Assembly: GCA_052388455.1 (NCBI GenBank) | Contig: JBQTIA010000039.1 | Span: 16,722-80,721 of the forward strand | Origin: CAZSNH01 sp052388455 | GTDB taxonomy: Bacteria; Pseudomonadota; Alphaproteobacteria; Rhizobiales; Hyphomicrobiaceae | Direction of reading: 5' to 3' | DNA: 64,000 nt | Shown here: positions 1 through 7,687 of the stretch, piece after piece | Position numbering within the stretch: the first letter of the stretch is position 1 | Layout: each line of letters begins with the position of its first letter | Notes under the pieces: model-generated | Seen by the model: only the letters and a program-made list of their open reading frames with translations | What the model was told of the DNA's origin: nothing | Database searches by the model: none | Position numbers and translations under genes: made by a program

Positions 1-771
1 GGACAGCTGCTCGGCGCTGGCCGGCATCTGATTGGCGATGTCGTACAGCGCCTCGTCGCGCAGCACCCGGCTCCTCGGCACATCCTGCGCCTGCGCCTGC
101 CGCTCGCGCCACTCGGCCAGCTCCATGAGCACGGCCAGCGCCTTGCGGTTCTTCACCCTGAGCTTGAGGCGCTGCCACGCCATCTCCGGATGCTGCTCGT
201 AGGTCTTGGGGGCGATGAGGATCGACATTTCCTCGTCCAGCCACGAGGCGCGGCCCGAAGCGGCGAGATCGGCGACGAGATGCTTGTACACATCGCGCAG
301 GTGGGTCACGTCGCCGAGCGCGTAGGTGAGTTGCTTCTCCGACAGAGGACGTCGGCTCCAGTCGGTGAAACGGGAAGACTTGTCGAGATCCTTGCCGGTG
401 ATTCGCTTGACCAGATTGACGTAGCTGATGCTCTCGCCGAAGCCGCAGACCATGGCGGCGACCTGGGTGTCGAACACCGGCTTCGGCACGTGGCCGGCCT
501 CGGTGAACACGATCTCGATGTCCTGGCGGGCGGCGTGGAAAACCTTGACGACGCGCTCGTCGGCCATCAGCCGCCAGAACGGACCGAGGTCCAGTCCCTT
601 GGCCAGCGGATCGACCATCAGCTCGTGGCCAGGCCCCGCGAGCTGGATCAGGCACAGCTCCGGCCAGAAGGTTTGCTCGCGCATGAACTCGGTATCGACC
701 GCCACGTAGTCGTAGGCGGCGAGCTCGGCGCAGGCTGTTTCGAGGTGATCGGTCGAGGTGATGAGTCGCAT
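1..771 (-). CDS. rnd: Ribonuclease D, 3' end cut by window edge
   Basis: 3'-to-5' exoribonuclease that trims tRNA precursors in the cytoplasm. Reading the minus strand from ATG at 771 gives 257 residues with no stop before the window edge. The DEDD exonuclease motifs are all present: DTEFMRE near residue 26, FHAARQDIE near residue 80 and YALGDVTHL near residue 150. The visible part ends in the start of the HRDC region (sequence around KNRKALAVLMELAEWRE). It is transcribed away from the aspS side, and the rnd/aspS neighbourhood is usual in Hyphomicrobiales. Identity is firm; the C-terminus is not visible. Confidence 0.93.
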   Translation of the reverse strand, partial: MRLITSTDHLETACAELAAYDYVAVDTEFMREQTFWPELCLIQLAGPGHELMVDPLAKGLDLGPFWRLMADERVVKVFHAARQDIEIVFTEAGHVPKPVFDTQVAAMVCGFGESISYVNLVKRITGKDLDKSSRFTDWSRRPLSEKQLTYALGDVTHLRDVYKHLVADLAASGRASWLDEEMSILIAPKTYEQHPEMAWQRLKLRVKNRKALAVLMELAEWRERQAQAQDVPRSRVLRDEALYDIANQMPASAEQLS

Positions 772-1010
772 GGATCGCAGCGATATAGCTCAGCCGTCGC
801 AGCTTGTCGCGGAATGAGTTGGCAACCCTCGCGACCTGTCGCCCGCGCGCCACTCATACCCGCGCGCCGAAGCATCATGCGAGGGCGGAGTGTTTCTTTC
901 CCCCTGTCGCGTCGGGGACAGGGGCAGTCGCCCGACACGACCTATTGATCACTCCCGCGAACTGAAACTTCAACCCGACGTTTCATCCCATTGCACAGGA
1001 GACTTTAGAC

Positions 1011-2354
1011 ATGGCCGAAGCATCAGCCTACGAGCAATTGCTGCTCGAACTCATCAACCGCGCCCGATTGGACCCGCTCGGCGAAGCCCAGCGGCTCGGC
1101 ATCGATCTCAATAGCGGACTGGCCCCCGGAACCATTGACGGCTCGGCCAAGCAGGTGCTGGCCGGTAACAGCCTGCTCAACGACGCGGCCGGCGCGCACA
1201 CCGATTGGATGCTGGCCACCGGCATCTTCAGCCACACCGGCGCCGGCGGCTCCGACCCAGGCCAGCGCATGTCCGCCGCCGGCTATCAGTTCACCGGCAC
1301 GTGGCGCACGGGCGAGAACATCAACTGGAGCGGCACCAGCGGCGCCATTGATCTCAACGTCTCGACGAGAGACGCGCACGACAGCCTGTTCCGCAGCGCA
1401 GGCCACCGCGAGAACCTGCTCAACGACGATTTCCGCGAGATCGGCGCCGGAGTCTCGACCGGCGTGCGTCAGGGCTTGAACGCCACGATGACTACCGAGA
1501 AGTTCGCCAAGTCGGGCGACAGCGTGTTCGTCACCGGCGTCGCCTACAACGATTTCGATAACGACGGCTTCTACGACATCGGCGAAGGGCAGGGCGGGAT
1601 CGCCGTGACGGTCAGCCAGAACAACGCCGTTATCGGCGGCGACGTGACCGAGACGGCCGGCGGCCATGCTACCGCGATCGCCGGCGGCACGGTTACCGTC
1701 ACCTTCTCCGGCGGCGGCTTGCCCAACAGCGTCACCGCCTTCGTCAATACCGCCCAGCAGAACGCCAAGGTCGATCTGGTCAACGGCAACGACATCTATT
1801 CGTCGGCCTCGACCACGCTCGGCGACGGCGCGCAGGATTTGAAACTGCTCGGGACCGACAATCTCGGCGGCGGCGGCAACTCGGCCGCCAACACGTTGAT
1901 CGGCAACAAGGGCAACAACTACCTGACCGCCGGGGCCGGAAACGACAGGCTCTCGGGCGGGGCCGGTCACGACAAGCTGATCGGCGGCGCGCACAAGGAC
2001 ACGCTGTGGGGCGGCTCCGGCAACGACACGTTCGACTTCAACTTCGTCTCGGACAGCCGGTCCAGCGCCTCAAGCCGTGACGTCATCATGGACTACAGCG
2101 TGGCCGACGACACCATCGACCTCTTCCATATCGATGCCAACAGGCTCGCCGACGGGAACCAGGCCTTCAAATGGCTCGGCAGCGGCGCCTACACCGGCGA
2201 GGCCGGTCAGCTGCGGATCGTCCACTCAGACAACGCCAACAATGCCCTCGACCGGACGTATGTCAGGGCCGACACCGACGGTGATCAAGTGTCCGACTTC
2301 CAGATCGAGCTGGTCGGACTGCACAACCTGACCCAGAGCGACTTCGTTCTCTGA
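1011..2354 (+). CDS. CAP-domain (SCP/PR1-like) protein with C-terminal RTX repeats
   Basis: 447 residues. The N-terminal part (about 8-135) is a CAP/SCP domain: LINRARLDP, then HTDWMLATGIFSHTG, GENINW and GHRENLLN, the residues that line the CAP cavity. A middle beta-rich part (about 170-285) follows, with an Asp-rich YNDFDNDGFYDIGEG stretch that may bind calcium. Glycine/aspartate nonapeptide repeats (GNKGNNYLTAGAGNDRLSGG type) run at about 297-345, and the C-terminus has the usual RTX ending. There is no N-terminal signal peptide, as expected for type I secretion. ATG at 1011 is preceded by CAGGAGAC. Function of the CAP domain here is unknown; secretion is inferred from the repeats. Confidence 0.85.
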   Translation: MAEASAYEQLLLELINRARLDPLGEAQRLGIDLNSGLAPGTIDGSAKQVLAGNSLLNDAAGAHTDWMLATGIFSHTGAGGSDPGQRMSAAGYQFTGTWRTGENINWSGTSGAIDLNVSTRDAHDSLFRSAGHRENLLNDDFREIGAGVSTGVRQGLNATMTTEKFAKSGDSVFVTGVAYNDFDNDGFYDIGEGQGGIAVTVSQNNAVIGGDVTETAGGHATAIAGGTVTVTFSGGGLPNSVTAFVNTAQQNAKVDLVNGNDIYSSASTTLGDGAQDLKLLGTDNLGGGGNSAANTLIGNKGNNYLTAGAGNDRLSGGAGHDKLIGGAHKDTLWGGSGNDTFDFNFVSDSRSSASSRDVIMDYSVADDTIDLFHIDANRLADGNQAFKWLGSGAYTGEAGQLRIVHSDNANNALDRTYVRADTDGDQVSDFQIELVGLHNLTQSDFVL

Positions 2355-2457
2355 ACGGCTCGCCTCGTCCAGCCGAGTTGACAAGGGTGGCCCTGCGTGT
2401 GCTTTTCCGGCCCGAAGATACGATTTGCATCCCGGGCCGGACACACGCGGAGCGACC

Positions 2458-4365
2458 ATGGCTGAAGGCAAAGGCAAGAAAACGCGCCCGGCGGCCGGCT
2501 CCCCGGCAGGGGATTCGCCGGGCGCAAGCAAGAAACTCCATCGCTACCGCTCGCACACCTGCGGCGCGCTGCGGGCTGCCGACATTGGCTCGGTCGCGCG
2601 GATCTCAGGGTGGGTGCACCGCGTCCGCGACCACGGCGGCGTTCTGTTCATCGACCTTCGCGATCACTATGGCCTGACGCAGGTCGTCGCCGATCCCGAC
2701 AGCCCGGCTTTCAAGGCGGCCGAGAAAGTTCGCTCGGAGTGGGTGATCCGCATCGACGGTAAGGTGCGCGCGCGCCCCGAAGGCACCACCAATGCGGATC
2801 TGCCGACGGGCGCCATCGAGCTCTACGCCGCCGAGATCGAGGTCTTGTCGGAAGCCAAGGAGCTTCCCGTTCCCGTGTTCGGCGAGCCGGACTACCCGGA
2901 GGACCTGCGCCTCACCTATCGCTTCCTCGATCTCCGCCGCGAGAGCCTGCACGCCATCATCATGAAGCGGCTGGAGATCACCAAGGCCATCCGGCGGCGC
3001 ATGCACGAGGCGGGCTTCAACGAGTTCCCGACGCCGATCCTCACCGCGTCCTCGCCCGAGGGCGCACGCGACTTCCTGGTGCCGTCGCGCATTCACCCCG
3101 GCAAGTTCTACGCGCTGCCGCAGGCGCCGCAGCAGTACAAGCAGCTTCTGATGGTCTCCGGCTTCGACCGCTATTTCCAGATCGCGCCCTGCTTCCGCGA
3201 CGAGGACCCGCGCGCCGATCGCCTGCCCGGCGAGTTCTATCAGCTCGACGTCGAGATGAGTTTCGTCGAGCAGGAGGATATTTTCTCGACCATGGAGCCG
3301 GTGCTGACGGAGCTGTTCGAGGAGTTCGCAGGTCCTGCCGAAGGCGGGCAAGGTAAAACCAAGGCGGTGACCAAGGGCTGGCCTCGCATTCCCTACGACA
3401 CGGCGATTGCCAAGTACGGCTCCGACAAACCGGATCTCCGCAACCCGATCGAGATGCAGGATGTGACCGAGCACTTCCGCGGCTCGGGCTTCAAAGTGTT
3501 CGCCGGCATGATCGAAAAAGACCCTAAGGTGCGCGTGTGGGCGATCCCCGCGCCGACGGGCGGCTCCCGCGCCTTCTGCGACCGCATGAACTCCTGGGCG
3601 CAAGGAGAGGGCCAGCCGGGGTTAGGCTACGTGTTTTGGCGTGAGGAGGAAGGATCAGCCGGCGCTGGTCCCGTCGCCAAGAACATCGGCGCGGAGCGGG
3701 CGGGTGCCATTCAAAAGCAGCTCGGCCTCAAGACCGGCGACGCCTGCTTCTTCGCCGCCGGCAACCCCGCGAATTTCTACAAGTTCGCCGGTGCCGCGCG
3801 CGACCGCGTCGGCCACGAGTTGAAGCTCATCAAGGAAGACCAGTTCGCGCTGGCCTGGATCGTCGACTTTCCGTTCTACGAGTGGAACGAGGAGGACAAA
3901 AAAGTCGACTTCTCGCACAACCCGTTCTCGATGCCGAAGGGCGGCCGCGAGGCTCTGGAAGCCGCCGAGACGGCGGGCCGCGACGCGATTCTCGCACTGA
4001 AGGCGAACCAGTACGACATCGTCTGCAACGGCTACGAGATCGCGTCGGGCTCGGTGCGCAATCATCTGCCCGACACGATGGTGAAAGCGTTCGAGATTAC
4101 CGGGTTGACCCGCAAGGATGTCGAGGATCGCTTCGGCGGCCTCTATCGCGCGTTCCAGTACGGCGCCCCGCCCCACGGCGGCATGGCGGCCGGCATCGAG
4201 CGCATGGTCATGCTGCTGACCGGCTGCAAGACGGTGCGCGAGGTGGCGCTGTTCCCCATGAATCAGCAGGCCGCCGACCTGCTCATGAACGCGCCGAGCG
4301 AAGCATCGCCGAAGCAGCTCAGGGAACTCTCCATCCGCGTCGCGGCAGAGACGAAGAAGGGGTAG
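2458..4365 (+). CDS. aspS: Aspartyl-tRNA synthetase
   Basis: Class II synthetase charging tRNA-Asp (in many alphaproteobacteria also tRNA-Asn, later amidated by GatCAB, whose three genes are all in this window). 635 residues; the OB-fold anticodon-binding domain is at about 45-150, and motif 2 (FRDEDPRADRLPGEFYQLD) and motif 3 (GGMAAGIERMVMLL) are intact. The N-terminus has about 35 extra basic/Pro-rich residues before KLHRYRSHTCG. ATG at 2458 is chosen over the upstream in-frame start at 2425 because it follows GCGGAGCGACC. The last 90 bases are repeated almost perfectly at 4993-5082. Confidence 0.97.
   Translation: MAEGKGKKTRPAAGSPAGDSPGASKKLHRYRSHTCGALRAADIGSVARISGWVHRVRDHGGVLFIDLRDHYGLTQVVADPDSPAFKAAEKVRSEWVIRIDGKVRARPEGTTNADLPTGAIELYAAEIEVLSEAKELPVPVFGEPDYPEDLRLTYRFLDLRRESLHAIIMKRLEITKAIRRRMHEAGFNEFPTPILTASSPEGARDFLVPSRIHPGKFYALPQAPQQYKQLLMVSGFDRYFQIAPCFRDEDPRADRLPGEFYQLDVEMSFVEQEDIFSTMEPVLTELFEEFAGPAEGGQGKTKAVTKGWPRIPYDTAIAKYGSDKPDLRNPIEMQDVTEHFRGSGFKVFAGMIEKDPKVRVWAIPAPTGGSRAFCDRMNSWAQGEGQPGLGYVFWREEEGSAGAGPVAKNIGAERAGAIQKQLGLKTGDACFFAAGNPANFYKFAGAARDRVGHELKLIKEDQFALAWIVDFPFYEWNEEDKKVDFSHNPFSMPKGGREALEAAETAGRDAILALKANQYDIVCNGYEIASGSVRNHLPDTMVKAFEITGLTRKDVEDRFGGLYRAFQYGAPPHGGMAAGIERMVMLLTGCKTVREVALFPMNQQAADLLMNAPSEASPKQLRELSIRVAAETKKG
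4276..4365 (+). repeat. 90-bp direct repeat, copy 1 (3' end of aspS)
   Basis: From GACCTGCTCATGAACGCG to the aspS stop TAG. An almost identical copy (one difference, A at 4351 against G at 5068) lies at 4993-5082. The identity stops exactly after the stop codon (ACC here, TGG there). The two copies bracket the hicB/hicA pair, a pattern like insertion into a gene 3' end with the end restored, or a segmental duplication. Confidence 0.95.
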
Positions 4366-4396
4366 ACCTCAGAACTCATGGAAAGTCGGGCATGAC

Positions 4397-4627
4397 ATGG
4401 AACGCATCGTCAACCTTCACATCGAGCATCTCCCAGAAGGAGTGTATCTGGCCACATCAGACGACGTGCCGGGACTTGTGGCGCAGGGCCGAACGATTAC
4501 CGAGACCATAGAGATCGCCCGCGACGTCGCGAAGAAGCTCCTTGAGGAGCGTGGCGGTGGTGGCACGACCATCAAACTGGCGCCGGTGACCGAGAGTTTC
4601 GATTACCCAATGATTCTCGGCACCTGA
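4397..4627 (+). CDS. HicB-type (DUF1902-like) antitoxin
   Basis: 76-residue protein whose N-terminal strand pattern (NLHIEHLPEGVYLATSDDVPGLVAQG) followed by a helix (TITETIEIARDVAKKLLEE) matches the partly degraded RNase H fold of HicB-like antitoxins. It lacks a C-terminal DNA-binding domain, as in the DUF1902 group. Its stop overlaps the start of the following hicA remnant (TGATG), the usual coupled arrangement. It would normally bind and neutralise HicA; with hicA broken it may have no partner. Subfamily is inferred by pattern only. Confidence 0.75.
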   Translation: MERIVNLHIEHLPEGVYLATSDDVPGLVAQGRTITETIEIARDVAKKLLEERGGGGTTIKLAPVTESFDYPMILGT

Positions 4628-4985
4628 TGGGACGCTTGGCCGGGTTTCGCTATCGCGACGTCGTCCAGCGGCTGAGACAGCTCGGATTCGAATTTCGGCG
4701 CCAGGCTGCCGGCTCTCATGAAATCTGGTTCAATTCGGCGACCGGAAACTTCACGACCATCCCCAACCATCCGGGGGACGTGCCGGGGGAATCGCATTTG
4801 GACGTAGGTTGGGTCGAGGCACGAGACCCAACAGCTTTGGTCGCTCGGGTTTGTTGGGTCTCCTTCGTCGACCCAACCTACATTTCGCACCATATGCGAT
4901 TGCCCTGGGGGACATGCCGGAAGGGACGCTGCGCGCCATTCTCAAGCAGGCCGGCATCACGGTTGAAGAGTTTCTCGGCGAATGA
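4627..4985 (+). pseudogene. hicA toxin gene interrupted by a palindromic element
   Basis: The first part encodes a HicA double-stranded-RNA-binding-like fold: FRYRDVVQRLRQLGFEF, then GSHEIW with the expected catalytic histidine, then FTTIPNHPGD. A 118-bp inserted element plus a 16-bp target duplication then breaks the frame. After the insertion the correct HicA ending resumes in another frame (PEGTLRAILKQAGITVEEFLGE, stop TGA at 4983). Removing 4787-4920 restores one uninterrupted 73-residue HicA. As it stands, the initial frame reads through the insert and fuses to the copied aspS tail, ending at 5082. Not expected to make active toxin. Confidence 0.88.
4787..4904. mobile_element. 118-bp MITE-like palindromic element in hicA
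   Basis: The ends are inverted (GGGAATCGCAT on the left, ATGCGATTGCC on the right). Inside are two nested pairs of arms: CGTAGGTTGGGTCGA with TCGACCCAACCTAC, and GAGACCCAACA with TGTTGGGTCTC. Flanking 16-bp copies of the target (4771-4786 and 4905-4920) differ at two positions. The element has no coding capacity, so a transposase would have to act in trans. The GTAGGTTGGGTCG core resembles dispersed palindromic repeats seen in many bacterial genomes, though the family cannot be named from here. Confidence 0.8.
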
Positions 4986-4992
4986 GATTGTG

Positions 4993-5082
4993 GACCTGCT
5001 CATGAACGCGCCGAGCGAAGCATCGCCGAAGCAGCTCAGGGAACTCTCCATCCGCGTCGCGGCAGAGGCGAAGAAGGGGTAG
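4993..5082 (+). repeat. 90-bp direct repeat, copy 2 (aspS tail fragment)
   Basis: Second copy of the aspS 3' end, encoding LLMNAPSEASPKQLREL and onward with one amino-acid change (Thr to Ala near the end). It has no upstream aspS sequence, so it is a fragment, not a gene. It ends 18 bases before the zeta-like kinase start. It starts 7 bases after the original hicA stop, so the duplicated block is a compact cassette. Confidence 0.95.
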
Positions 5083-5100
5083 TGGCGGAGGCCGCGGCGA

Positions 5101-5625
5101 ATGCGGATTGCTATGATTGCCGGCCCGAACGGGGCGGGAAAGACGAGCTTCGCGAAGCGGTTGATTCTCAATCCCGACGGCGAGCCGGAGCTCAAGTTCG
5201 TCAACGCGGACGATCTTGCGCGGCGGCTAGATGTCCTGGGTCGCATTGGTCCTTTGCGGGACCGTGCTGGGGGACGGCAGATGTTGCTGGAAATCGACCG
5301 GTTGGTGTATGAGCGGGAAAGCTTTGCGCTCGAAACAACGCTCGCAACCCTGAACTATGCGCGGCGCATTCCGGACTGGCGTGACTTGGGCTATAGTGTT
5401 TCGCTGACTTACCTTCGCTTACCCAATGTGGAAACTTCGATCGCGAGAGTTCGTCGCAGGGTCCACCACGGCGGCCACGACATTCCCGAGGACACGATCA
5501 GGCGCCGGTTTGCGAAGAGTCTCGACTACCTCGAGCGAATTTATAAACCCATCGTCGATGACTGGTACATCTACGACAGCAGGGAGGGCGAGTTCGTCCT
5601 CGAATCTACATGGCAAAGCGCATGA
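5101..5625 (+). CDS. Zeta-toxin-like P-loop kinase
   Basis: 174 residues. The Walker A motif GPNGAGKTSFAKR is at residues 8-20. A LVYERESFALETTLA segment corresponds to the Walker B/substrate-binding region of zeta toxin and AAA_33 family proteins, and RVRRRVHHGGHDIPEDTIRRRF is the characteristic Arg-rich lid. Zeta toxins phosphorylate UDP-sugar precursors of peptidoglycan, but this short bacterial branch is poorly characterised, so the substrate is unknown. GGAGG lies about 10 bases before ATG 5101. The next gene overlaps it by 16 bases, which points to a two-gene module. Confidence 0.8.
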   Translation: MRIAMIAGPNGAGKTSFAKRLILNPDGEPELKFVNADDLARRLDVLGRIGPLRDRAGGRQMLLEIDRLVYERESFALETTLATLNYARRIPDWRDLGYSVSLTYLRLPNVETSIARVRRRVHHGGHDIPEDTIRRRFAKSLDYLERIYKPIVDDWYIYDSREGEFVLESTWQSA

Positions 5626-5864
5626 GACGTCCGGGACTGGACCTCGCAAAGGTCGATGCTGCGCTGAAGGAAGCGGCGTGGCTGTCGATCCATGGCACGC
5701 GCGAGGACAAAGACGGCATTTTCCGCGGGCCTCAGCTCGTGCTGCCGGACATGGACAAGATCAGGCAGCGGCTTGATCGGTCCTCTCCAGTGACCGAGGG
5801 CGAGACGAGCGACCAGCCGGGCTTAGCCGAACCCACTCCGAAGCCATTTCGGCCCAAGGAGTAG
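5610..5864 (+). CDS. Small partner protein of zeta-like kinase (possible antitoxin)
   Basis: 84 residues, overlapping the end of the kinase gene by 16 bases, so translation is probably coupled. The N-terminal half (LDLAKVDAALKEAAWLSIHG) is predicted helical; the C-terminal half is Pro/Glu-rich and likely unstructured. No known domain is recognised. Assignment as antitoxin rests only on position and size. The order toxin-then-partner differs from classic epsilon-zeta, where the antitoxin comes first. Confidence 0.55.
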   Translation: MAKRMRRPGLDLAKVDAALKEAAWLSIHGTREDKDGIFRGPQLVLPDMDKIRQRLDRSSPVTEGETSDQPGLAEPTPKPFRPKE

Positions 5865-6017
5865 CGGCGATTATCTGGACGGAATGGCCGCCGTTCCCAC
5901 ATGCTGGCAGTAAACCGCGAGGGTCGTCGCTGCGTAATCAAAAAGCGGGTGCCCTACATTGACCGGTGCTCGATAATGGGCGGTCGCCCCGCCTCGTTGA
6001 ACCCCCGGCAGCCCCCC

Positions 6018-6494
6018 ATGCGCAAAGCCCTCAAATTCCTGCACACGCTCGCCGCCTGCGGTTTGATCGGGGCGCTGGTCGGCTATGCGGTGATCCTGCT
6101 CAAGGCGCCGCAGGAGACCGCGAGCCAGTACGCCGATGCGCGGGTGACAATCGATGCGCTGTGCGACTACGTGCTTCTACCGTCGCTGGCCGTCGCGCTG
6201 GTTTCGGGGATGCTCTCGATGGCCGTCCACCGGCCGTTCCAGGAGCACACCTGGGTGTGGATCAAGGCGTTGCTCGGCATCGGCATGTTCGAGGCGACGC
6301 TGGCCATCATCCAGTCGAAAGCCGATTACGCGGCGCGGCTGTCGGCCAAAATTGCGGCCGGCCAGGAGAGCCCCGACGCGCTCACCAGCGCGCTCGCCAC
6401 CGAATGGTCGTCGCTGGCGGCCATCATGGCGATCTCAGTCGCCAACATTGTGCTCGGCATCTGGCGGCCGCCGTTCAAGCAGCGCCCAGTGTAA
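6018..6494 (+). CDS. Integral membrane protein, DUF2269-like
   Basis: 158 residues with four hydrophobic segments: about 8-28 (LHTLAACGLIGALVGYAVIL), 55-75 (VLLPSLAVALVSGMLSMAV), 82-100 (VWIKALLGIGMFEATLAII) and 135-152. The initial HTL motif and the arrangement resemble the DUF2269 family of predicted inner-membrane proteins of unknown function. ATG 6018 is preferred to in-frame starts further up because the hydrophobic N-terminus then begins correctly, though no strong ribosome binding site is visible (upstream is C-rich). Confidence 0.6.
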   Translation: MRKALKFLHTLAACGLIGALVGYAVILLKAPQETASQYADARVTIDALCDYVLLPSLAVALVSGMLSMAVHRPFQEHTWVWIKALLGIGMFEATLAIIQSKADYAARLSAKIAAGQESPDALTSALATEWSSLAAIMAISVANIVLGIWRPPFKQRPV

Positions 6495-6495
6495 T

Positions 6496-6550
6496 GATTT
6501 CGAAGTCCGCTGCATACTTTGCGGCTAGCTGAGAGGCGGACTTCGAAATC
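6496..6550. repeat. 15-bp perfect inverted repeat
   Basis: Arms 6496-6510 (GATTTCGAAGTCCGC) and 6536-6550 are exact reverse complements around a 25-base loop. Partial symmetry extends outward (AGTGTAAT on the left, ATCACACT on the right). It begins just after the membrane-protein stop. It could end transcription, but there is no T-run, so a dispersed palindromic repeat is as likely. Confidence 0.75.
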
Positions 6551-6594
6551 TGAATCACACTAGAATCATAGACATTTTAGTGTCCGAGCGATCG

Positions 6595-6828
6595 TCAGGA
6601 TAGCACTTCCAGGCTGGTCACCTGCTCGGGCAGCGCGATGTCCTGGTCGTCGCCGGTCCAGGTGCCCTCGGCGACGCGGGTTTCGCCGGACCCCTCGACC
6701 GCCACGTCGGCGAAGCCGGCCTTGGCCAGCTCGCCCGCGATCAAATCGTTGCCGGCGAACTGCTCGACCCAGCCGAGCGTGAGGGTGGCCTTGTAGCGCT
6801 GGCCGCGGGTCAGGTTGAAATTCGGCAT
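6595..6828 (-). CDS. Hypothetical small protein
   Basis: 77 residues beginning MPNFNLTRGQRYKATLTL. It has alternating hydrophobic/charged strands and GDDQDIALPEQVTSLEVL at the end, with no signal peptide or membrane segment. The composition looks like a compact beta-rich domain of the kind found in small phage-tail or host-accessory proteins, but no family is recognised. Codon use matches the neighbours. The gene stands alone between two intergenic stretches. Confidence 0.55.
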   Translation of the reverse strand: MPNFNLTRGQRYKATLTLGWVEQFAGNDLIAGELAKAGFADVAVEGSGETRVAEGTWTGDDQDIALPEQVTSLEVLS

Positions 6829-6967
6829 GGGTCGGGGTCTCGTCTCCAGGTTCGGTTTCGGCGGTCGACGACCAGCTTAACCCGAGCTTCTCGCCCGAGG
6901 CCAACGAAACGGGCGAGGACCGCGGCCTGCGATTCTCGCCCATGCGTCTCAAGGTATCCGGTCGGCA

Positions 6968-7480
6968 TCAAATCCGAACGACAGCGCCCTTGATCGAGCG
7001 GGCCCGGGTGCGGACGCCGCCGCTCTCGTTGCCGCCCGTGACGATCCACTGCCCGTTGGCGGCGCGTCCGGTGATCATCGCCACGTGATGCCGCCAGACG
7101 ACCACGGCGCCGACCTGAGGCGCGGCCGACCGGCCGTAGTTCCGCCAGTTCCAGGCGACGTTGAGGTGTGCTCCGCCGCCCTTCTGGGTGCGCATCCACC
7201 AGCCGCACCACCGCTTGGGCCGGGGACCGGCGCTGCCGCGGTAGGAGCCGGCGCTGTAGGAGGCGGCGGCATAGCCGCGACGCCGCGAGCCGCGGTCGGC
7301 GCGCTCGGCCCGATAGGTCCGCTGGGCCCGCTCCCGCTTGCGGCCCTGCGAGGCGATGACGTTGCCCTGCTCGTAGCCGCCCCACATCGACAGGTCGTGC
7401 GGACGGGCCTCGGCCTTGCCGGCTCCGGCGCCCAGTGTGCCGGCGATCAAAGCCGACGCAACCAACCCACTCATTCTCAT
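6968..7480 (-). CDS. Secreted CHAP/TIGR02594-like protein
   Basis: 170 residues. A signal peptide (MRMSGLVASALIAGTLGAG, cleavage after KAEA) precedes a basic Arg/Ser-rich linker and a C-terminal domain at about 95-170. This contains RPKRWCGWWMR (candidate catalytic Cys), PQVGAVVVWRHHVAMITG (candidate His) and WIVTGGNESGGVRTRARS. The Cys/His layout is that of CHAP-type and TIGR02594 peptidoglycan amidohydrolase-like proteins of Rhizobiales. ATG at 7480 is chosen over 7507 because AAAGGAAAA precedes it. Enzymatic activity is inferred. Confidence 0.7.
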   Translation of the reverse strand: MRMSGLVASALIAGTLGAGAGKAEARPHDLSMWGGYEQGNVIASQGRKRERAQRTYRAERADRGSRRRGYAAASYSAGSYRGSAGPRPKRWCGWWMRTQKGGGAHLNVAWNWRNYGRSAAPQVGAVVVWRHHVAMITGRAANGQWIVTGGNESGGVRTRARSIKGAVVRI

Positions 7481-7507
7481 CTGGTTTTTTCCTTTTTTGC
7501 ATTGCAC

Positions 7508-7687
7508 ACAACAGGCACCGGCCCGGGCAATGTGGCAAAAAAGGGAAAAGGCCGTCCGGCCGCGGCGATTCGCGCAGCCTGTTGCAGCATTTTCAATGGG
7601 TTATAAACCGAGAATCAGAAGCATGGAGCGGTCTGCCAGGCTCGCCGCCGAGGTTTTTTGCGCCGCAGCGTAAATCTCAGCTGGAGC
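7508..7687. other. Intergenic, no gene seen
   Basis: 180 bases between the CHAP-like gene and the cupin gene, both on the minus strand. It includes a locally AT-richer stretch (TTTTCAATGGGTTATAAACC) that may hold the promoter of the CHAP-like gene. No convincing coding sequence is seen. Confidence 0.5.

Noticed and set aside
4627..5082. A 151-residue protein made of HicA start plus aspS tail as a real gene
   Set aside because: It reads through an inserted palindrome and out of frame; the true HicA end lies in another frame at 4921-4985.
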